Assembly (NCBI RefSeq): GCF_905475395.1
Contig: NC_058339.1
Location: 14,764,001-14,828,000, forward strand
Origin: Chrysoperla carnea
Lineage: Eukaryota > Arthropoda > Insecta > Neuroptera > Chrysopidae
Direction: 5' to 3'
Length of the DNA stretch: 64,000 nt
Both the position numbers and the translations under genes were made by a program. Positions 47,286 to 60,134 of the stretch are shown piece by piece. Positions within the stretch are counted from its first letter, which is position 1, and every line of letters starts with the position of its first letter. A model generated the notes under the pieces. That model worked only from the letters and a program-made list of their open reading frames with translations, made no database searches and was not told the origin of the DNA.

Positions 47286-48334
47286 TTTCACTTATTCTTG
47301 TACGATTTTACTGACGTATATTGCCTGAATATAATAAAAACCTTTGATATCATAAATATAAATCAAATACAAACTGATATTGCTTTTCTGCTTACTTACT
47401 TTGCTTACTGGTAAAACAAGTTAGTCCTTATTTTCTCTTGTTTAATTAATATTTAAACTGGACTTTTAACAGCAACTGCAACAGATATTTGTGCAATGTA
47501 GAGCATTAAATTATGACTGAGTAAATATTAAGCTTAAACGCATTTACATCGAACTAAAAACACTAGAGCAAGTCTTTAACAAATACTTATTTACTTATTG
47601 CATATAATATTGAATACTTAGAAATTATACTCATCTGATATTTAGTTATCGGAATTATGTTTTAATTTAAGTATTTGAAGATTAGAAATGAATGGTCGTT
47701 TATATTTAATCTGGGGAATTAAATATTATGTATACAGGATGTATACAGGAAGTTGATTATGTATACAGGAAGTTGAAAACTCGCAAAGTAAGTTTTGTCG
47801 AAAAGCTGACTCTATTCCATACCTGGTAATAGATAGATGAACACTTTAAATTAGAAAGTTGTTATTGATTAAAAAGGTAACAGTTTTTGTTCGAAACATT
47901 TTTCCGCAAACCGTACAATTTAGGTAAAAACGTACTGAAAGTTTCAACCCAAAAATTGAATATAATTATTTGTAGAGGTTTTTTAACGTTAATATCGAAA
48001 TTCTATTATGTATAAAAAATTTATTTATCATTATATATTCCAATTCTTGAAAAAATTCAAGTCTACGTTTTTCCTATACATATAACCTTGTTATATATGT
48101 GAATTAAATATATGAATGGGAAGCTATGTATTTTATGTAACCTTGTTATTATATATTATACTAGCAGTTATTCGGCCACTTTGCTGGGAAATTTCTTCTT
48201 TTTATAACAAAGACTATCACGTTATAGTCCTCCCTTAACCTCTTTTTTGTTCACAAATTTATGGATTTTAATTTTTTGATGGGGAACTTTTTTGAAAATG
48301 AGGCTTTGCTTATGATACTCGCTGACCAACTTTC
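47286..48334. other. AT-rich intergenic DNA
   Basis: Apart from repeat R1 at 47805-47935 there is a direct pair GTATACAGGAAGTTGA near 47743 and 47760, and a TE-like TTCGGCCACTTTGCTGGG near 48172. No gene is seen. Confidence 0.35.
47805..47935 (-). repeat. dispersed repeat R1, copy 2 (inverted)
   Basis: AAAAGCTGACTCTATTCCA, AATAGATAGATGAACACTTT and CCGCAAACCGTACAATTTAG are inverse to 40738-40870. Confidence 0.75.
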
Positions 48335-49180
48335 TATATGTCCAAAAATTAAATCAACCTGATTTTTATACTTTTTGGATCAAAAATACCCTATCCACCG
48401 AGTTTCATTGAATTCCAAAATTTTTTTTTTGCGTTTTTCTCGATTTTTTCAAACGGGTCAAACCCCTTAAAAAAATTGCAAAAAATCGAAAAATTTTTTT
48501 GATCTCCAATTTCGATAAAACTCAGTATATAAGGTAATTTTGAATTTGATGACTGGTCTAATACTTTTTGAGATACAGACAAAAATCGATCCAAATTTTG
48601 CGATATCTCCGAAACTCTGCATCCAATCATTCAATTAACCTGATTTTTATACTTTTTGGACCAAAATTACCCCATCCACCGAGTTTCATCAAATTCCAAA
48701 ACAAAATTTTTTTTCGCGATTTTCCCGATTTTTTCAAAGGGTACCCCTTAAAAAAATTGCAAAAAATCGAAAAAATTTTGTTATCTCCAATTTCGATAAA
48801 ACTCAGTATATAAGGTAATTTTGACCCAAAAAGTTCAAAAATCGGGTGCATTTGATGACTGGTCTAATATTTTTTGAGATACAGACAAAAATCGATCTAA
48901 ATTTTGCGATATCTCCGAAACTCTGCATCCAATCATTAAATTAACCCGATTTATATACTTTTTGGACCAAAATTACTCCATCCACCGAGTTTCATCAAAT
49001 TCCAAAACAAAATTTTTTTTCTAATTTTCTCGATTTTTTCAAAGGGAAAAATTACAAAAAACCGAAAAAAAAATTTTTCTCTCCAATCTCGATAAAACTC
49101 AGTATATAAGGTAATTTTGACCCAAAAAGTACAAAAATTGGATGCAGTTGTTGACTGGTCGAATAGTTTCTGATACATAC
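48335..49180 (+). repeat. satellite B array, about three units
   Basis: GCGATATCTCCGAAACTCTG occurs at 48600 and 48906 (period 306). GATTTTTATACTTTTTGG occurs at about 48361 and 48642, with a variant near 48949. Each unit carries a large imperfect dyad around a poly-A/poly-T centre. Several open frames across it are by-products of the repetition. Confidence 0.88.
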
Positions 49181-49935
49181 ATATATTTCACAAAGTAAAT
49201 TTTATTTTGTGAGAGTATTTATCGTTCATCAAAGTTTGGATTGGATCGACTTGTTTAAGAGTATAAGCATTATGTATTTGTATAGTAAAAAATAAAACAT
49301 AATTTCAAATAAGTTAACTTTCACATACTATAATTTCTTTGTGTTATCTTATCCTTTGTATTCCTTTGTTTACAAAAATCAATGTTGCAACCACTCCTCT
49401 AACTGACTGACTCTACTTTCAAGAGTGATAAGCTTTGTTTTATGTATCCATCCTATCATTAAAATATTGAATGAATGCGGTGTATATTACTTTAATAGAA
49501 CAAAGCACCTGGTGATGATGGTATATGCATATATTAAATTCAAGGACATCAAACTGATATAATGTCTATCAAATTTCACATTATCAACTTTATCGCGTTG
49601 TCTTCTTATATTAATGAGTTTTTTTCTTTTCTTTTTATAAGTCGTTAAGGGATAAAGGTTATTTATATAACACGTTTTTATTTTATGTCAATACTATTTG
49701 AGAAGAGTATGTTTTGAATAATTTTACATAATATAATAAAAATATTATTGGGTCATATACTTCATTCAAATTCTACTTATGTAAAAATATATGCATGTAT
49801 TAAAAACATGATTTTCTTGTGAAAAACATGTCAACGGAAAACAAAAGTATCGAAATATCTGAAAAATAATAATTATCATAATTATCGACTAAACACTATT
49901 TATTATTTTTCAAGGCATTTATATTTATCAAAAAA
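49181..49935. other. AT-rich intergenic DNA
   Basis: Nothing supportable is seen. Confidence 0.35.
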
Positions 49936-50460
49936 ATGACGTCATCAGAATCCAAAAAATTTAATTTGCTCTACCACATCCGAGTTTTATCCAATTTTGA
50001 TAAACCAAGTATGTAATCCTACTAAATTTGTGTCATACTTTTCAAGTAACCTAGCTCTAATAGGTTTCAAGAATGTGGAGTCCTGGTCAGAATTCAAAAA
50101 ATTTAATTTTGCTCTACCACATCCAAATTTTGTCGAATTTTGATAGACGAAGTATGAAATCCTACTAAATTTGGGTCATACTTTCCAAATTTGTGATCAA
50201 AATTAACATAGCTCTAATAGGTTTCCAGAATGTGGAAACCTGGTTACGGAATTCAGCACGTTAGTGATAACTAGCGAAAATCTGGCATCACAGCTGAAAA
50301 TAATGACCCAAAATTAGTGGGTTTAAAAAAAATTCCAATAAGATCGGATCAAATTTACCTGTGTTATCAAAAAGATCAAATTTTTTAACTTTATGACGTC
50401 ATCAGAATCCAAAAAATTTAATTTTGATCGATCACATTCAAATTTTACCCAACTTATAAA
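49936..50460 (+). repeat. satellite A array, about 1.7 units
   Basis: GACGTCATCAGAATCC at 49938 and 50396. An internal deletion brings a second TTTAATTTTGCTCTACCACA to about 50100. Confidence 0.82.
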
Positions 50461-52097
50461 TTAATTTAGGTCAGAAAATTTCCTGACGCTCTAAAGAATC
50501 GAATGCTTATAACCGCATTCAAATCTGACTTACTGTTCAAATTTGACAATACTGTCCGATTTTTCGAACTTCATTGCATCGTCTCTGCATTCATAGTACC
50601 GAAGAACAACATCATATACCATTTTTTTTTTTATGTGACCACATTGACACACCAAATGGTGAACATTTATTTCAATTTACATCAAGTACTTGTGAAATAC
50701 GAGATGTACGCCATGTGTTTAAGTTCAATTTCTAGAAACACTTACAATAATTGTTTTTTTTTTACCAATTATCTACCCCATCTAAGGTCCAACCACATTA
50801 TATGCCCTGTTATAATTCGAATGTTTGAATTTTGTTAACAATAAATGCCAATGTTTACACTTTTCACAACAAACTGAAAAAAAAGTGACGTGTCCGGAAA
50901 ACTACAATGAAGTTGCAGCTGTTGTTATCGTGCAAAGGAAAGTGGAAATTTCAGAGTTCAGGCTGGTAAGCGTATAATGGAAAACTTGCGGTTGGTTTTA
51001 AGCCTACTAAGAGTCTTCAGGTGAAGTTCTGTACGATTTAGAGTCGTGTCAAATTTCCACTTTTACAGATTATTTACAGACAATTTCCCGCAAATTTTTG
51101 AATAGTTAATTTTTTTCTACATTAAAAGGATCATGCCAATTTCAAAGCGGTCTTTTTGACTCTATAATGTCTAAAAATTCACAAAAAAGTTTTGTGATTT
51201 TTTTAGGTTTTAACATCTTATATTAACTCTTGCCTTTGATTTTATCCTATTTTACTACATTTTTAAACTTTGAAAGTTTCTTGGAAAACAACAAATTTTA
51301 CTATGAACCATATGAAATGTATAAGTTCAAATTTTCTACAGTAGGAAATTATTTTGTAAAAGAGAGTAAGGATAAACTATATTTTATGTGGGTGGAAGAC
51401 AAATAAGGGTATTGGATTTTTGAACTATATATATTTGAAGAAAACTTTTAACAGGAATCAAAAAGATTTTTTCTTACTTATTCAATGATATTTTCCAGGA
51501 GTAAAATGTAAAAAAATGTTGTGGGTGGTAACTAGATGTTTTATATTCAATTTAATATTTTTATTGAATATAAACATAAATCTTTTCGGAAGATTTCGTA
51601 TAACTTATACTTTATTGTATTTTAGAGAATACAAAAAACTAGTACCTATTGAATATGGTTGAAATTTGACCTAATTGTTTTTTGAAATTTGCTATTAAAC
51701 ATTACAACATAAATTGAGAGAAGAATAGTTCGAAGGATAGAAAATGTTTCTTTAGTAAAAAGTACCCACATATATAACAAAAAAGTTTTCGTGATCGCTG
51801 ATTTGGAATCTGTCATCAAAAGAAATCTTCAAAATACCAAAATCAAATATGGCCACATGAAGAGCTTGAATAAATTTTTTTTTATCATAACTTTTTCAAT
51901 GAAGATATCCGAGATAAAGCCTTTCAAAGTTTTTAATTTTTTTCGAACTTTTTCACAACGCAATTTTTTGCAATAATCTGTCGTTCTGAATGAATTTTGA
52001 CTCTGATTCTTTGGTTTACGCTTGGCTAGGAAGAATTAGGGTTCAAATTTATTCAGAGCGATAGAATATTGCAAAAAATTATGAATTTCGAGAAAAT
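50461..52097. other. intergenic DNA
   Basis: A 111-codon frame at 50503-50838 starts with ATG but shows no domain, signal or coding-like composition that I recognise, so it is not called. No other feature is seen. Confidence 0.35.
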
Positions 52098-52690
52098 GAT
52101 GAGGAAATATTGGGTCTACGGAGACAGTTTAAGTCTCATATTGAAGCAAATTTAGTCTACTCTAAAATAAATCTGAAAACGTACTATCAAAAGCTAGTCA
52201 TTTAGGGTTATCGTCACTAAAATCTGAAAAAAGCCGAAATTTTCACGGTTTTTTCAATTTTTGACTAAGTTGTGTTCAGCACTTGAGATCACAAACTTAG
52301 ATTATTCATTAGGCCAACATCATAAACAAGTCTGCAAATAATCAGAACTGCCAGATTTAATGTATAAAGCTACGTTGATAAATTTGGAAACGTTTCATCT
52401 AGGAAACTATTAGGTCTCCAAAGACAATTCTAATATCACATTTTAGCAAATTTGGTTTATTTGAAAAACGTCCGGAAGAGGTATCATCAAAAACTAATCC
52501 TTCCGAGTTTTAATCGCCAAAACCTCAAAGAAAGCCAAAATTTTCACGGTTTTTTCGATTTTCGACATTGAATTAGCGCTCAAGGTCACAAACTATTGCA
52601 TTATTCATTCGGAAAACATAATGAATAAGTCAGCGAAACATCAGAACTACCGGATTTGACGCAGATTGTAATGTATAAAGTTACTGGACT
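52098..52690 (+). repeat. satellite C, two units of about 300 bp
   Basis: GGGTCTACGGAGACA (52111) aligns with AGGTCTCCAAAGACA (about 52411), and TTTCACGGTTTTTTC recurs at 52241 and 52542. It is unrelated to A and B by eye and clearly diverged between units. Confidence 0.75.
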
Positions 52691-53952
52691 ATGATGTTTT
52701 ACCATAAATACCCTTGTCATGTCGTTACTAAGGAGTTTTACTCTGGTTTGAGTACCATCCATCAATTTTAATTAATTTTAAAGTCAGTATTAAGAATTAT
52801 AATTAATTTTTTTTTTATTATAAATTGGAATTTATTATAAATTGATCACAAAGTGCAATTATGAATTAAAAAGTAGGTAGGTATATATATAAGTTGTATT
52901 CCATGTGATTTTATATCATGTTACGTAATTACAAGAATATATCAAACACCTCCCTAGAGGTGTTTGCAATTATTCACATCTTCATCATCAGGCATCACAT
53001 CCAACGACATTTAGTAATTAATTAAACGATATAACAAAGACGTTATTTACATAATTTAATTAAAATAAAAAAAATGTATGTTGAAAATAACAATTGACAA
53101 CTACTGTGGCTATTTTTCATGAAACAAGTCGTGGTAAATATAGCCTTTAGATGTACTGACCAATAAATTTCTTTTGAACAAATAGAAAGTAAAAACTACA
53201 CAGAAGCCGGGGCTTTAGCCCGAGTGTCGGGCTTCGATACGAATATTAAATTGTATAATGTGTTGAGATAGAAAAAGCTATTAAAAGTATTACGTTAGAC
53301 TTACGTAAGAAAAGTATTGACTTATATGAAGTTTACAAAAATTTGAAATAATTTTTAAAATTTAGTTTCTTACAACTTGGCTTATCATCAAAATTTCCTT
53401 TTTAAATTTTGTATTTAATCTCAAGTCTTTTTTGTAACCTCTAGGAATGACTGCACTAAAATGATACATTCCACATAAAAGAATTCCCAAAATTCACGTA
53501 ACACAGGAGGAAATTTTGATAGAAAACTTTTGGAGTTTTAATGAAAAGTTTTTCGCACCATTAACAGAAATTTATGTTGAACGGTAATAAGTTTTTTGAT
53601 CTAAGACAAACACACACACATAAAAACGTAAGAAATAAAATTTTGGTTTTCGTTTTTTGATGTGAAAACAATTACTTTCTTGCAGGAAGTTAACAAACCT
53701 TTGATGAATAATTACTGTAAGGATTTATGAACTCTACAAATTGTTCGAAACAACGTGAGATGTAATTTTTCACATGGGTGTAATAGACATCTTAATTTTT
53801 ACCATCAAAGATTATATAATATTTAATTAAAATATTTTATTTCAGGGATTCTTTTACCAATATCTGTTAAATTATTGTAAAATATTTACAATAATTGAAA
53901 CCTAGCACCCCACGCTTTTTTACAATAAAATAATTTCTTTCTTTATTACTCT
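52691..53952. other. intergenic DNA
   Basis: Two short hairpins are seen: AAACACCTCCCTAGAGGTGTTT near 52946 and the G/C-rich GGGCTTTAGCCC near 53212. No gene is seen. Confidence 0.4.
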
Positions 53953-54349
53953 TTTTATACCATGTATATATGAAATATACATAGTATATTCAATTTAGTC
54001 CCAATTTTTTAACGTAAATTTTGGTATAGATGTCTGTCTGTCTGTCTGTCGTCTGTCCGTCTGTCATCACGATTACTCAAAAACGAAAAGAGATATCAAC
54101 CTGAAATTTTAATAGCTTGCTGAGGACGTAAGAAGTCCATCTTGTAAACCGTTAGAAATAGAACAATAGTTTAAATGTAAATAATATTCCTTATAATAAA
54201 ATAACCAAATTTTTTGAAACATTTTTTCGTAAACGTCACTATCTACCCGTGAGGGCGCAAATTAGGCGTTAATTGTATAATATGTATTATATGGGAATAT
54301 CACTTATGTATGTGTGACATGTATGTCAATTGTTTGTTTTCACTTGTTA
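53953..54349 (+). mobile_element. HINE/DINE-1-like copy (H)
   Basis: Head TTTATACCATGTATATATG, microsatellite (CTGT)n near 54033-54065, tail CAATTGTTTGTTTTCACTTG. The subterminal CATGGTAT block is deleted. Confidence 0.85.
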
Positions 54350-57072
54350 TTGTTGAACTTAGGTATAGTGTAAAACGTGTTTTTTTTAGTTCTTTAAAAC
54401 TATTATTTGTTTTCATACATTTCCTTTTTCCTAAAAATACTGTAATACGTCATGCTTCTTAAAAGGATAAGAAAGTCAAATATAATAATTTTAATTTTTA
54501 TACATAAATTAATATTAAAATATATGCGGTAATCAATCTGAATACCCATCAGATATCGATCACATCGGGTTTTTTAAATGATACTTTACACAACAATTAG
54601 ATACAATTTTATTTTATTATTTTGTACTTTTTAGTTCTATAAAAACAAGGTAGGTAAATCATTAAAAGATATTTTAATTTTTCTTTTCACTACTCTTTTA
54701 TGTTATTAATAAATTGGTTTATTTTATTCAAAGGTGGTGCAAACTTTTCAAGTTTTTATGCGGTTTGTGCGAAGCAAGTTCGGTTTTAGAAAAAATTTCA
54801 AAAAATACTTGATAACAATCAATCTATTTTCCTAGTATGGTTTCGAAAATTGAATAAGTCACACATATCCACACACACAGACACACATACACACACAAAT
54901 ATTATAAACAGGAAAATAAAAAAATTTATTGAAAATTTGAAAATGCTTACCATTAACTTTTATAACAATAAAATAATAAGCACATTTTTTTGTACAAATG
55001 AGTTCAAAAATTAAGGAATTTTAAAAAAGAATTTAGTATTTTAGAAAAATTATGTGCACTTAAAAAATGTTCGGTGTTGAAAATTTTGTAAACGGTTCGT
55101 TAAACGGACATCACACATTAAAATGGGAACAACACACAACAACAGGTTATTATTAAAATTCGAATGAATATAGAACTTACTATAACACAACAAATAACGA
55201 CACACAGAAGCAACTGTGTTCACTTTTACGTTACCATGTGCTCACAACAGTTTTCGAAATGAATATTTGTAATCTGGCGTTGTGGTTGACTGTGTTGTGC
55301 TACATAATATTTTGTTGTCTGCGCTATGCGTTACGACGTTTCGTTGTGTTTCATAGAAATACACTAAATTGTTGTGTATTTTATACCTATCTATATAAAA
55401 TGAGTAGAAAAAACACTTGTTTTGTTGTGTGTGATATTCAAGTTGAAGATACTAAATTTATCATAATTTTATTTTGAGAATATTTTCGTTTTACAAGACA
55501 TATCGGCTAACAAATAAAGACGTGTTGGATATTGGCTTTAGATGCCAGAGTAGTATCTTTCTGACTTTAAGTACTTCTAAGTCTTTTTACTCTAATTCTA
55601 TTTCCCATGAAGAAATTAATCAAGATCCCAATTGACACAAAGGTCATGGTTTAAAGTTTACAGCATAATTAACCTGAAAGTAAAATAAATCGTAGTGCAG
55701 GAGCTGCGTTAGCTAAGCGAATTCCTTCAGAGATTGAAAAAATAACACATTTTTCTTAAAATCGAATAGTACATATTTAATTTTTCAAGAATAATTATTT
55801 CGAAAACTAAGAGTTTAAATCACTTTAAGAGTACTTTTTTGCTTAAACTGGTCAAAAAATACATTGGGTAGGATCGATGAACATTTAAAGAAATTTTCCT
55901 TTTCCTTCGGAATTCACTAAAAACATGACGTTTCCTTATTAATTTATACAAATAAGTAGCGTTTCTGTGCAACTTTATATCTCGAGAACTAAACATCTTT
56001 GATGCTATTGAGCCTTGTGTGGCTTTTCAGTCATTTAGTCAGTTCCTTGAGTCAAATATATGTTACTTTTTATATGAAACCAAATTATTTTGCTTTCTTT
56101 ATAAATTGTAACCTATTTGTTATTCTGATTTAGGATCAATATTATTGTAAAGTTTCATTAAAATCCAATCAGTAGTTTTCGAAATCATTAAACAAAGCCG
56201 GCGGGTAATTACTAGATCTTAAACGATTTATCTCTCTCTAAAATAAAATGTAATTTAAATCAAAAGCACTAAGGAGTATTGATAACAACTTAGATAACAC
56301 CTCCAAAATAACTTTCTACCCCATTTTAGCCCCGATAGGCGATGAGTTACAACAAAATACGAAACACATCTCTCATTAATTATGTTAAAGAATGTTAATG
56401 CAAAATTTGAAGTAGATTGGACCGAGAAATCACGTGTCTCATACAAACTTTGGCCCCGATTTTACCTAGCTCACGGAATTGATTTTTCGAGTTCTCCAGG
56501 AGTTTTTTATCTGTCGCGACTTAATATACATTTCTCGGGAATTTTCGAGCAGAAACCTTAGAAACCTGTAATAAAACTTGGTGGTCTACTATGATAAAAA
56601 ATAACCAGTGGATGGGTGCATTTATACTGTTCTCACAATGAATACAGCCTCGAACAGGAGTATAAGATATAAAGTACCCTCGTACAAAATTTACTTAATT
56701 GTTCATACAGTTACACATTTTCTTTTATAAATAAGTATTATATTTATCTACAAGCATTTACCCGTATTTTCCGTGTTTATTCTCACAGTTGAGTGTTTGT
56801 TGAATTTAACAAAAGCTTCCTAATTGATAAGAAAATAATGTTAAAACATGTAAGAAAACTGTTTGTTATATAACAACTTTTTTGATTTTTTTTCATAACA
56901 TCAAGTTCAGGGTGGATCACAAATTTATGTACTTGCCAGCCAGAAAATTTAGGTCACAATCCAATAAATGCCGTGCTCTCTCGATGGTTTCTTTACAAGA
57001 ATAATGATTATTGTGGCTATTTTGGATTCTAACTTCGAGATCAAACAGGGTTAAATCTAAAACATTTACTAC
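54350..57072. other. intergenic DNA with weak TE similarity
   Basis: AGTTTCATTAAAATCCAATC near 56150 resembles the 3' end of the repeat at 39030. A CA-rich simple stretch lies near 54870-54898. The 79-codon frame at 55238-55477 starts at GTG, with an ATG at codon 7 and a hydrophobic start, but no support; it is not called. Confidence 0.35.
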
Positions 57073-57426
57073 AAGAGTGATACCCACTCGCTTCGCTGGA
57101 TTTAAAAGTAAAGATTGATAAAGATTGCTCTCGCTTATCCCCTTTCTATAACACTCGAAATAATGGTAAGGATTGTTTTACACAGGTAAAATATATATAT
57201 GGTTTCCAATTTTTTTAAATATATAATAGTAATTATTCATTGAGTATATCAGAGAAGTTGTTTGTAATTTATGGTAATGTGAAATTAAACTAATTTTTAT
57301 ATTTTTTAAATGTTTTTTAAAAATATATCTTTATAAATTATATCTCATGTGTTATTCTGATATATCAGCTATATTGCTGTACAGTTTCATTAAAAATCAT
57401 TCGCTAGTTATAGCGTGAAAGCGTAA
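57073..57426 (+). mobile_element. dispersed LINE/SINE-like repeat, copy 2
   Basis: It matches 39030-39436 closely (AAAGTAAAGATTGATAAAGA, CTCGCTTATCCCCTTTC, TTCGCTAGTTATAGCG) in the same orientation. The simple-repeat tail is absent. Confidence 0.6.
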
Positions 57427-58354
57427 GCATTTTATTCTTTATCATGCTCAATGAGTTATACACAAACAAAGCTGTAATTAACTAATTATTAAATGAGAAT
57501 ATTATGTTTTTCATTATTGTCTTGTTCTTGACTTTCCTTAAAATAAGTCGTTAAATGAAATAAAAATGAACTTAGTAAAAGACGACTTTTTTAATTTTTT
57601 GACATGTTTTTATTATTAAATTAGACACTTGGTAGAGAAAATGAGAAATAAGAGTGAAAATATAACATCAAAGTAAATATTTATAAAAAGAATATCTGGA
57701 ATTAATTGTCATATTTTTAACCTTGGTCTATATGTCAAATGATAATAACATGGCGCAGTGCACATTTTCAAATTCCAACTATAGGTTCTTTCATCGTATT
57801 GTCATTATTCATTTTTTTTTCTTTGCCCTTCTTTTTCTCTTTGATAAAAACCTACATTTCAACAAGTACTGTTTATGTGTCTTTCCACATTTTGAAATTT
57901 TCAATTTTATTTTTCTTTGCAAAAAATTCTTTTGACCAATATATGATATGAGAGAGTTACATAGAATTAAAAATAACTTTTCCATAGATATTTTCTCGGA
58001 AAATTATTACACCAAGTATGTTTAAACTCAAACTTTGTGTCCATATATCGTTCATTCCTTTACATAGCATACAAACTTATAGTTTACAATGAGTTTGAAA
58101 AAATTATAAACTGCGCTAGTTTGATCACTGTACATTTTAGAGCCCGAGTTTTTTATATTCAAATTTGTTCAAATTTGTTTGTGCCATATTATTAGTTCCT
58201 TCAAACTTATCATGTAAAGTATGCCTCTAAGTCTGGATGTAAAAATACGTATAATATACATATGTATACTTGTTTGTAATAAATAAACTTTAAAACTACT
58301 AAACCGATTTTGAAAATTCTTAAACCTCAGTATTTTATTTTCAAAAAATTTTGA
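57427..58354. other. AT-rich intergenic DNA
   Basis: Nothing supportable; the overlapping frames at 57723-57951 are low-complexity Phe-rich translations. Confidence 0.35.
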
Positions 58355-58958
58355 GAGGTACGAAATATATTAAGGTATATTAAATTTAGTCCCAAGTTTG
58401 TAACGCTTAAAAATATTAATTCTACGGACAAATTTTTGGTAAAGGTGTTCATAAAATTGCCTAATGAGTCTATTTCCGGTTGCCTGTTTGTCTGTTTGTC
58501 TGTCTGTCCGCCTTCCTGTCGACACGATAAATTAAAAACGAAAAAATATATCAAGCTTGAAAATGCGTGTGAAAATTTACAGCGTGCTCGTAAAAATTGA
58601 GGAAGAGTTCGTAAATGAGCAAAGTAGGTAAATTGGGTCTTGGGTCCGTAGCTCTTGTAAATCTTGTAAGGAAGTTAAAATGTAAAAAAAATGTTTATTA
58701 AAAAAAATTGACAACTTTTGTTTGAAACTTTTTTTCGTTAACATCACTGTTTACCGGTGAGGGCGCGAATTATATAGTATGTATTATATGGGAATATTAT
58801 TTAGGGGTTTGTGACATGTATGTATGTGTGGCAACCTAAGATTGGCTATCTTTCTTGTCTTAAATGACGAAAAAAAAAACAAACGATTGTGTAATCAATA
58901 CAATCCATAGAGGGTATTTTAACAAATAACTCAGTTAATTATTTGTTTTCACTTGTTA
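58355..58958 (+). mobile_element. HINE/DINE-1-like copy (I), longest copy
   Basis: About 600 bp. It carries GTAACGCTTAAAAATATTAA, TGTTTGTCTGTTTGTCTGTC near 58484, CATCACTGTTTACCGGTGAG and the tail TTATTTGTTTTCACTTGTTA. Confidence 0.87.
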
Positions 58959-58987
58959 AAATTAGTTGTTTGAAATATATCAATCAA

Positions 58988-59559
58988 TCTTCTACTATAT
59001 AAAAATAAGTCGGGTTTTCCTTCCTGACGCTATAACTCCAGAACGCACGAACCGAGTTTTGCATTCGTTGGAAAGGTCTCGGGCTCCGTGAGGTTTATAG
59101 CAAAGAAAATTCAGGAAAAATTTCAACAGAAAAGCTCTCTTTTTTCACATACAGTGCCATATTAATGGTGGAAACGCATATAAATAATGCATTATATTAG
59201 ATGTTACTACGTACTATCTATTTATTTGCGCTCCCACCATATTTCTCTAGAATTATGAAAAGGTATTTGAATAGGATTGAGGTATTATTTATAATTATTC
59301 AAGAGATAGTAGTAAAGTTTGAGTTTAACGGGCGAGCTAAGCAGAAGACGGGCTTACGGGTTGCCTTAGCGGATGGACTGAGCATAGTATAGGTATTAAT
59401 GAATTGGATCTGTAGATTAGTTAAAATTAATAATCGCTTATCAATAGTTACAATTAAATGAATTGTAGGTGAAACGAGGTTCCACGAGTCATCTAGAGGT
59501 ATCGATATCGAATTCAATATTTATAGTTAAGACAGAACAACGTCTGTCGAGTCAGCTAG
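58988..59559 (+). mobile_element. non-autonomous Helitron, complete ends
   Basis: The 572-bp element starts TCTTCTACTATATAAAA after a host A (58987) and ends CTAG at 59556-59559 before a host T (59560). A 3' hairpin, GACAGA-ACAACG-TCTGTC (59531-59548), lies 7 bases before CTAG. Insertion between A and T, a 5' TC, the 3' hairpin and CTRR are the diagnostic features of canonical Helitrons. No RepHel protein is encoded. Confidence 0.88.
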
Positions 59560-60134
59560 TTTATTATATCAAATTCCAAATAATTGATAACTTATTTGTA
59601 TCGTTGGAAAATATACAAAAAAAAAAATTTCTTTTCTCTTTATTTCTCGATATATATTTAAATATTGAAACAAGAGAACGTATTTAAACTCTGGTTTAAT
59701 TTAAATATATGTATCTTAACATATTATATTGACATTTATATTGGCATTTTATATTAACTTCATATATTACGACTTTGAAGTTACTTTTGAACCATACTTT
59801 TTTGTTTATTCAATTTACAATTGAAGTTTCTTCCATTCCTACCGTTATATAGTACGAGAAATGAATGCACGAAAAGATCATAAATTCTAAAACCAGTCTA
59901 GTTGAATGAAATCCTGCTATGGTAATTATATTTTAACTGATATGATATTGTCCTTAGATGTACGAATTCTGAATCAATCTGCATAATCAATCAGATTCTC
60001 TCGTTATCGGCGTATCTTATCAGAAAAAATTTAAAGATTTTGCGAATTATTTTAACTTGCAAAATCTTTTTCCAGAAAATCGTCATGACTTAAGATGCTC
60101 TTTGTTTGCAAACCGTGGTAAATATGAACTCTGC
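59560..60134. other. AT-rich intergenic DNA
   Basis: Nothing supportable is seen. Confidence 0.35.

Noticed and set aside
48391-49178. Several overlapping 75-81-codon frames
   Set aside because: They are translations of satellite B units in both directions.
50503-50838. 111-codon plus-strand frame
   Set aside because: No recognisable domain, no homologous context, and composition expected of random AT-rich DNA.
55238-55477. 79-codon frame with hydrophobic N-terminus
   Set aside because: Opens at GTG, sits in a GT/CA-rich stretch, and shows no similarity I can name; a chance membrane-like segment is more likely.
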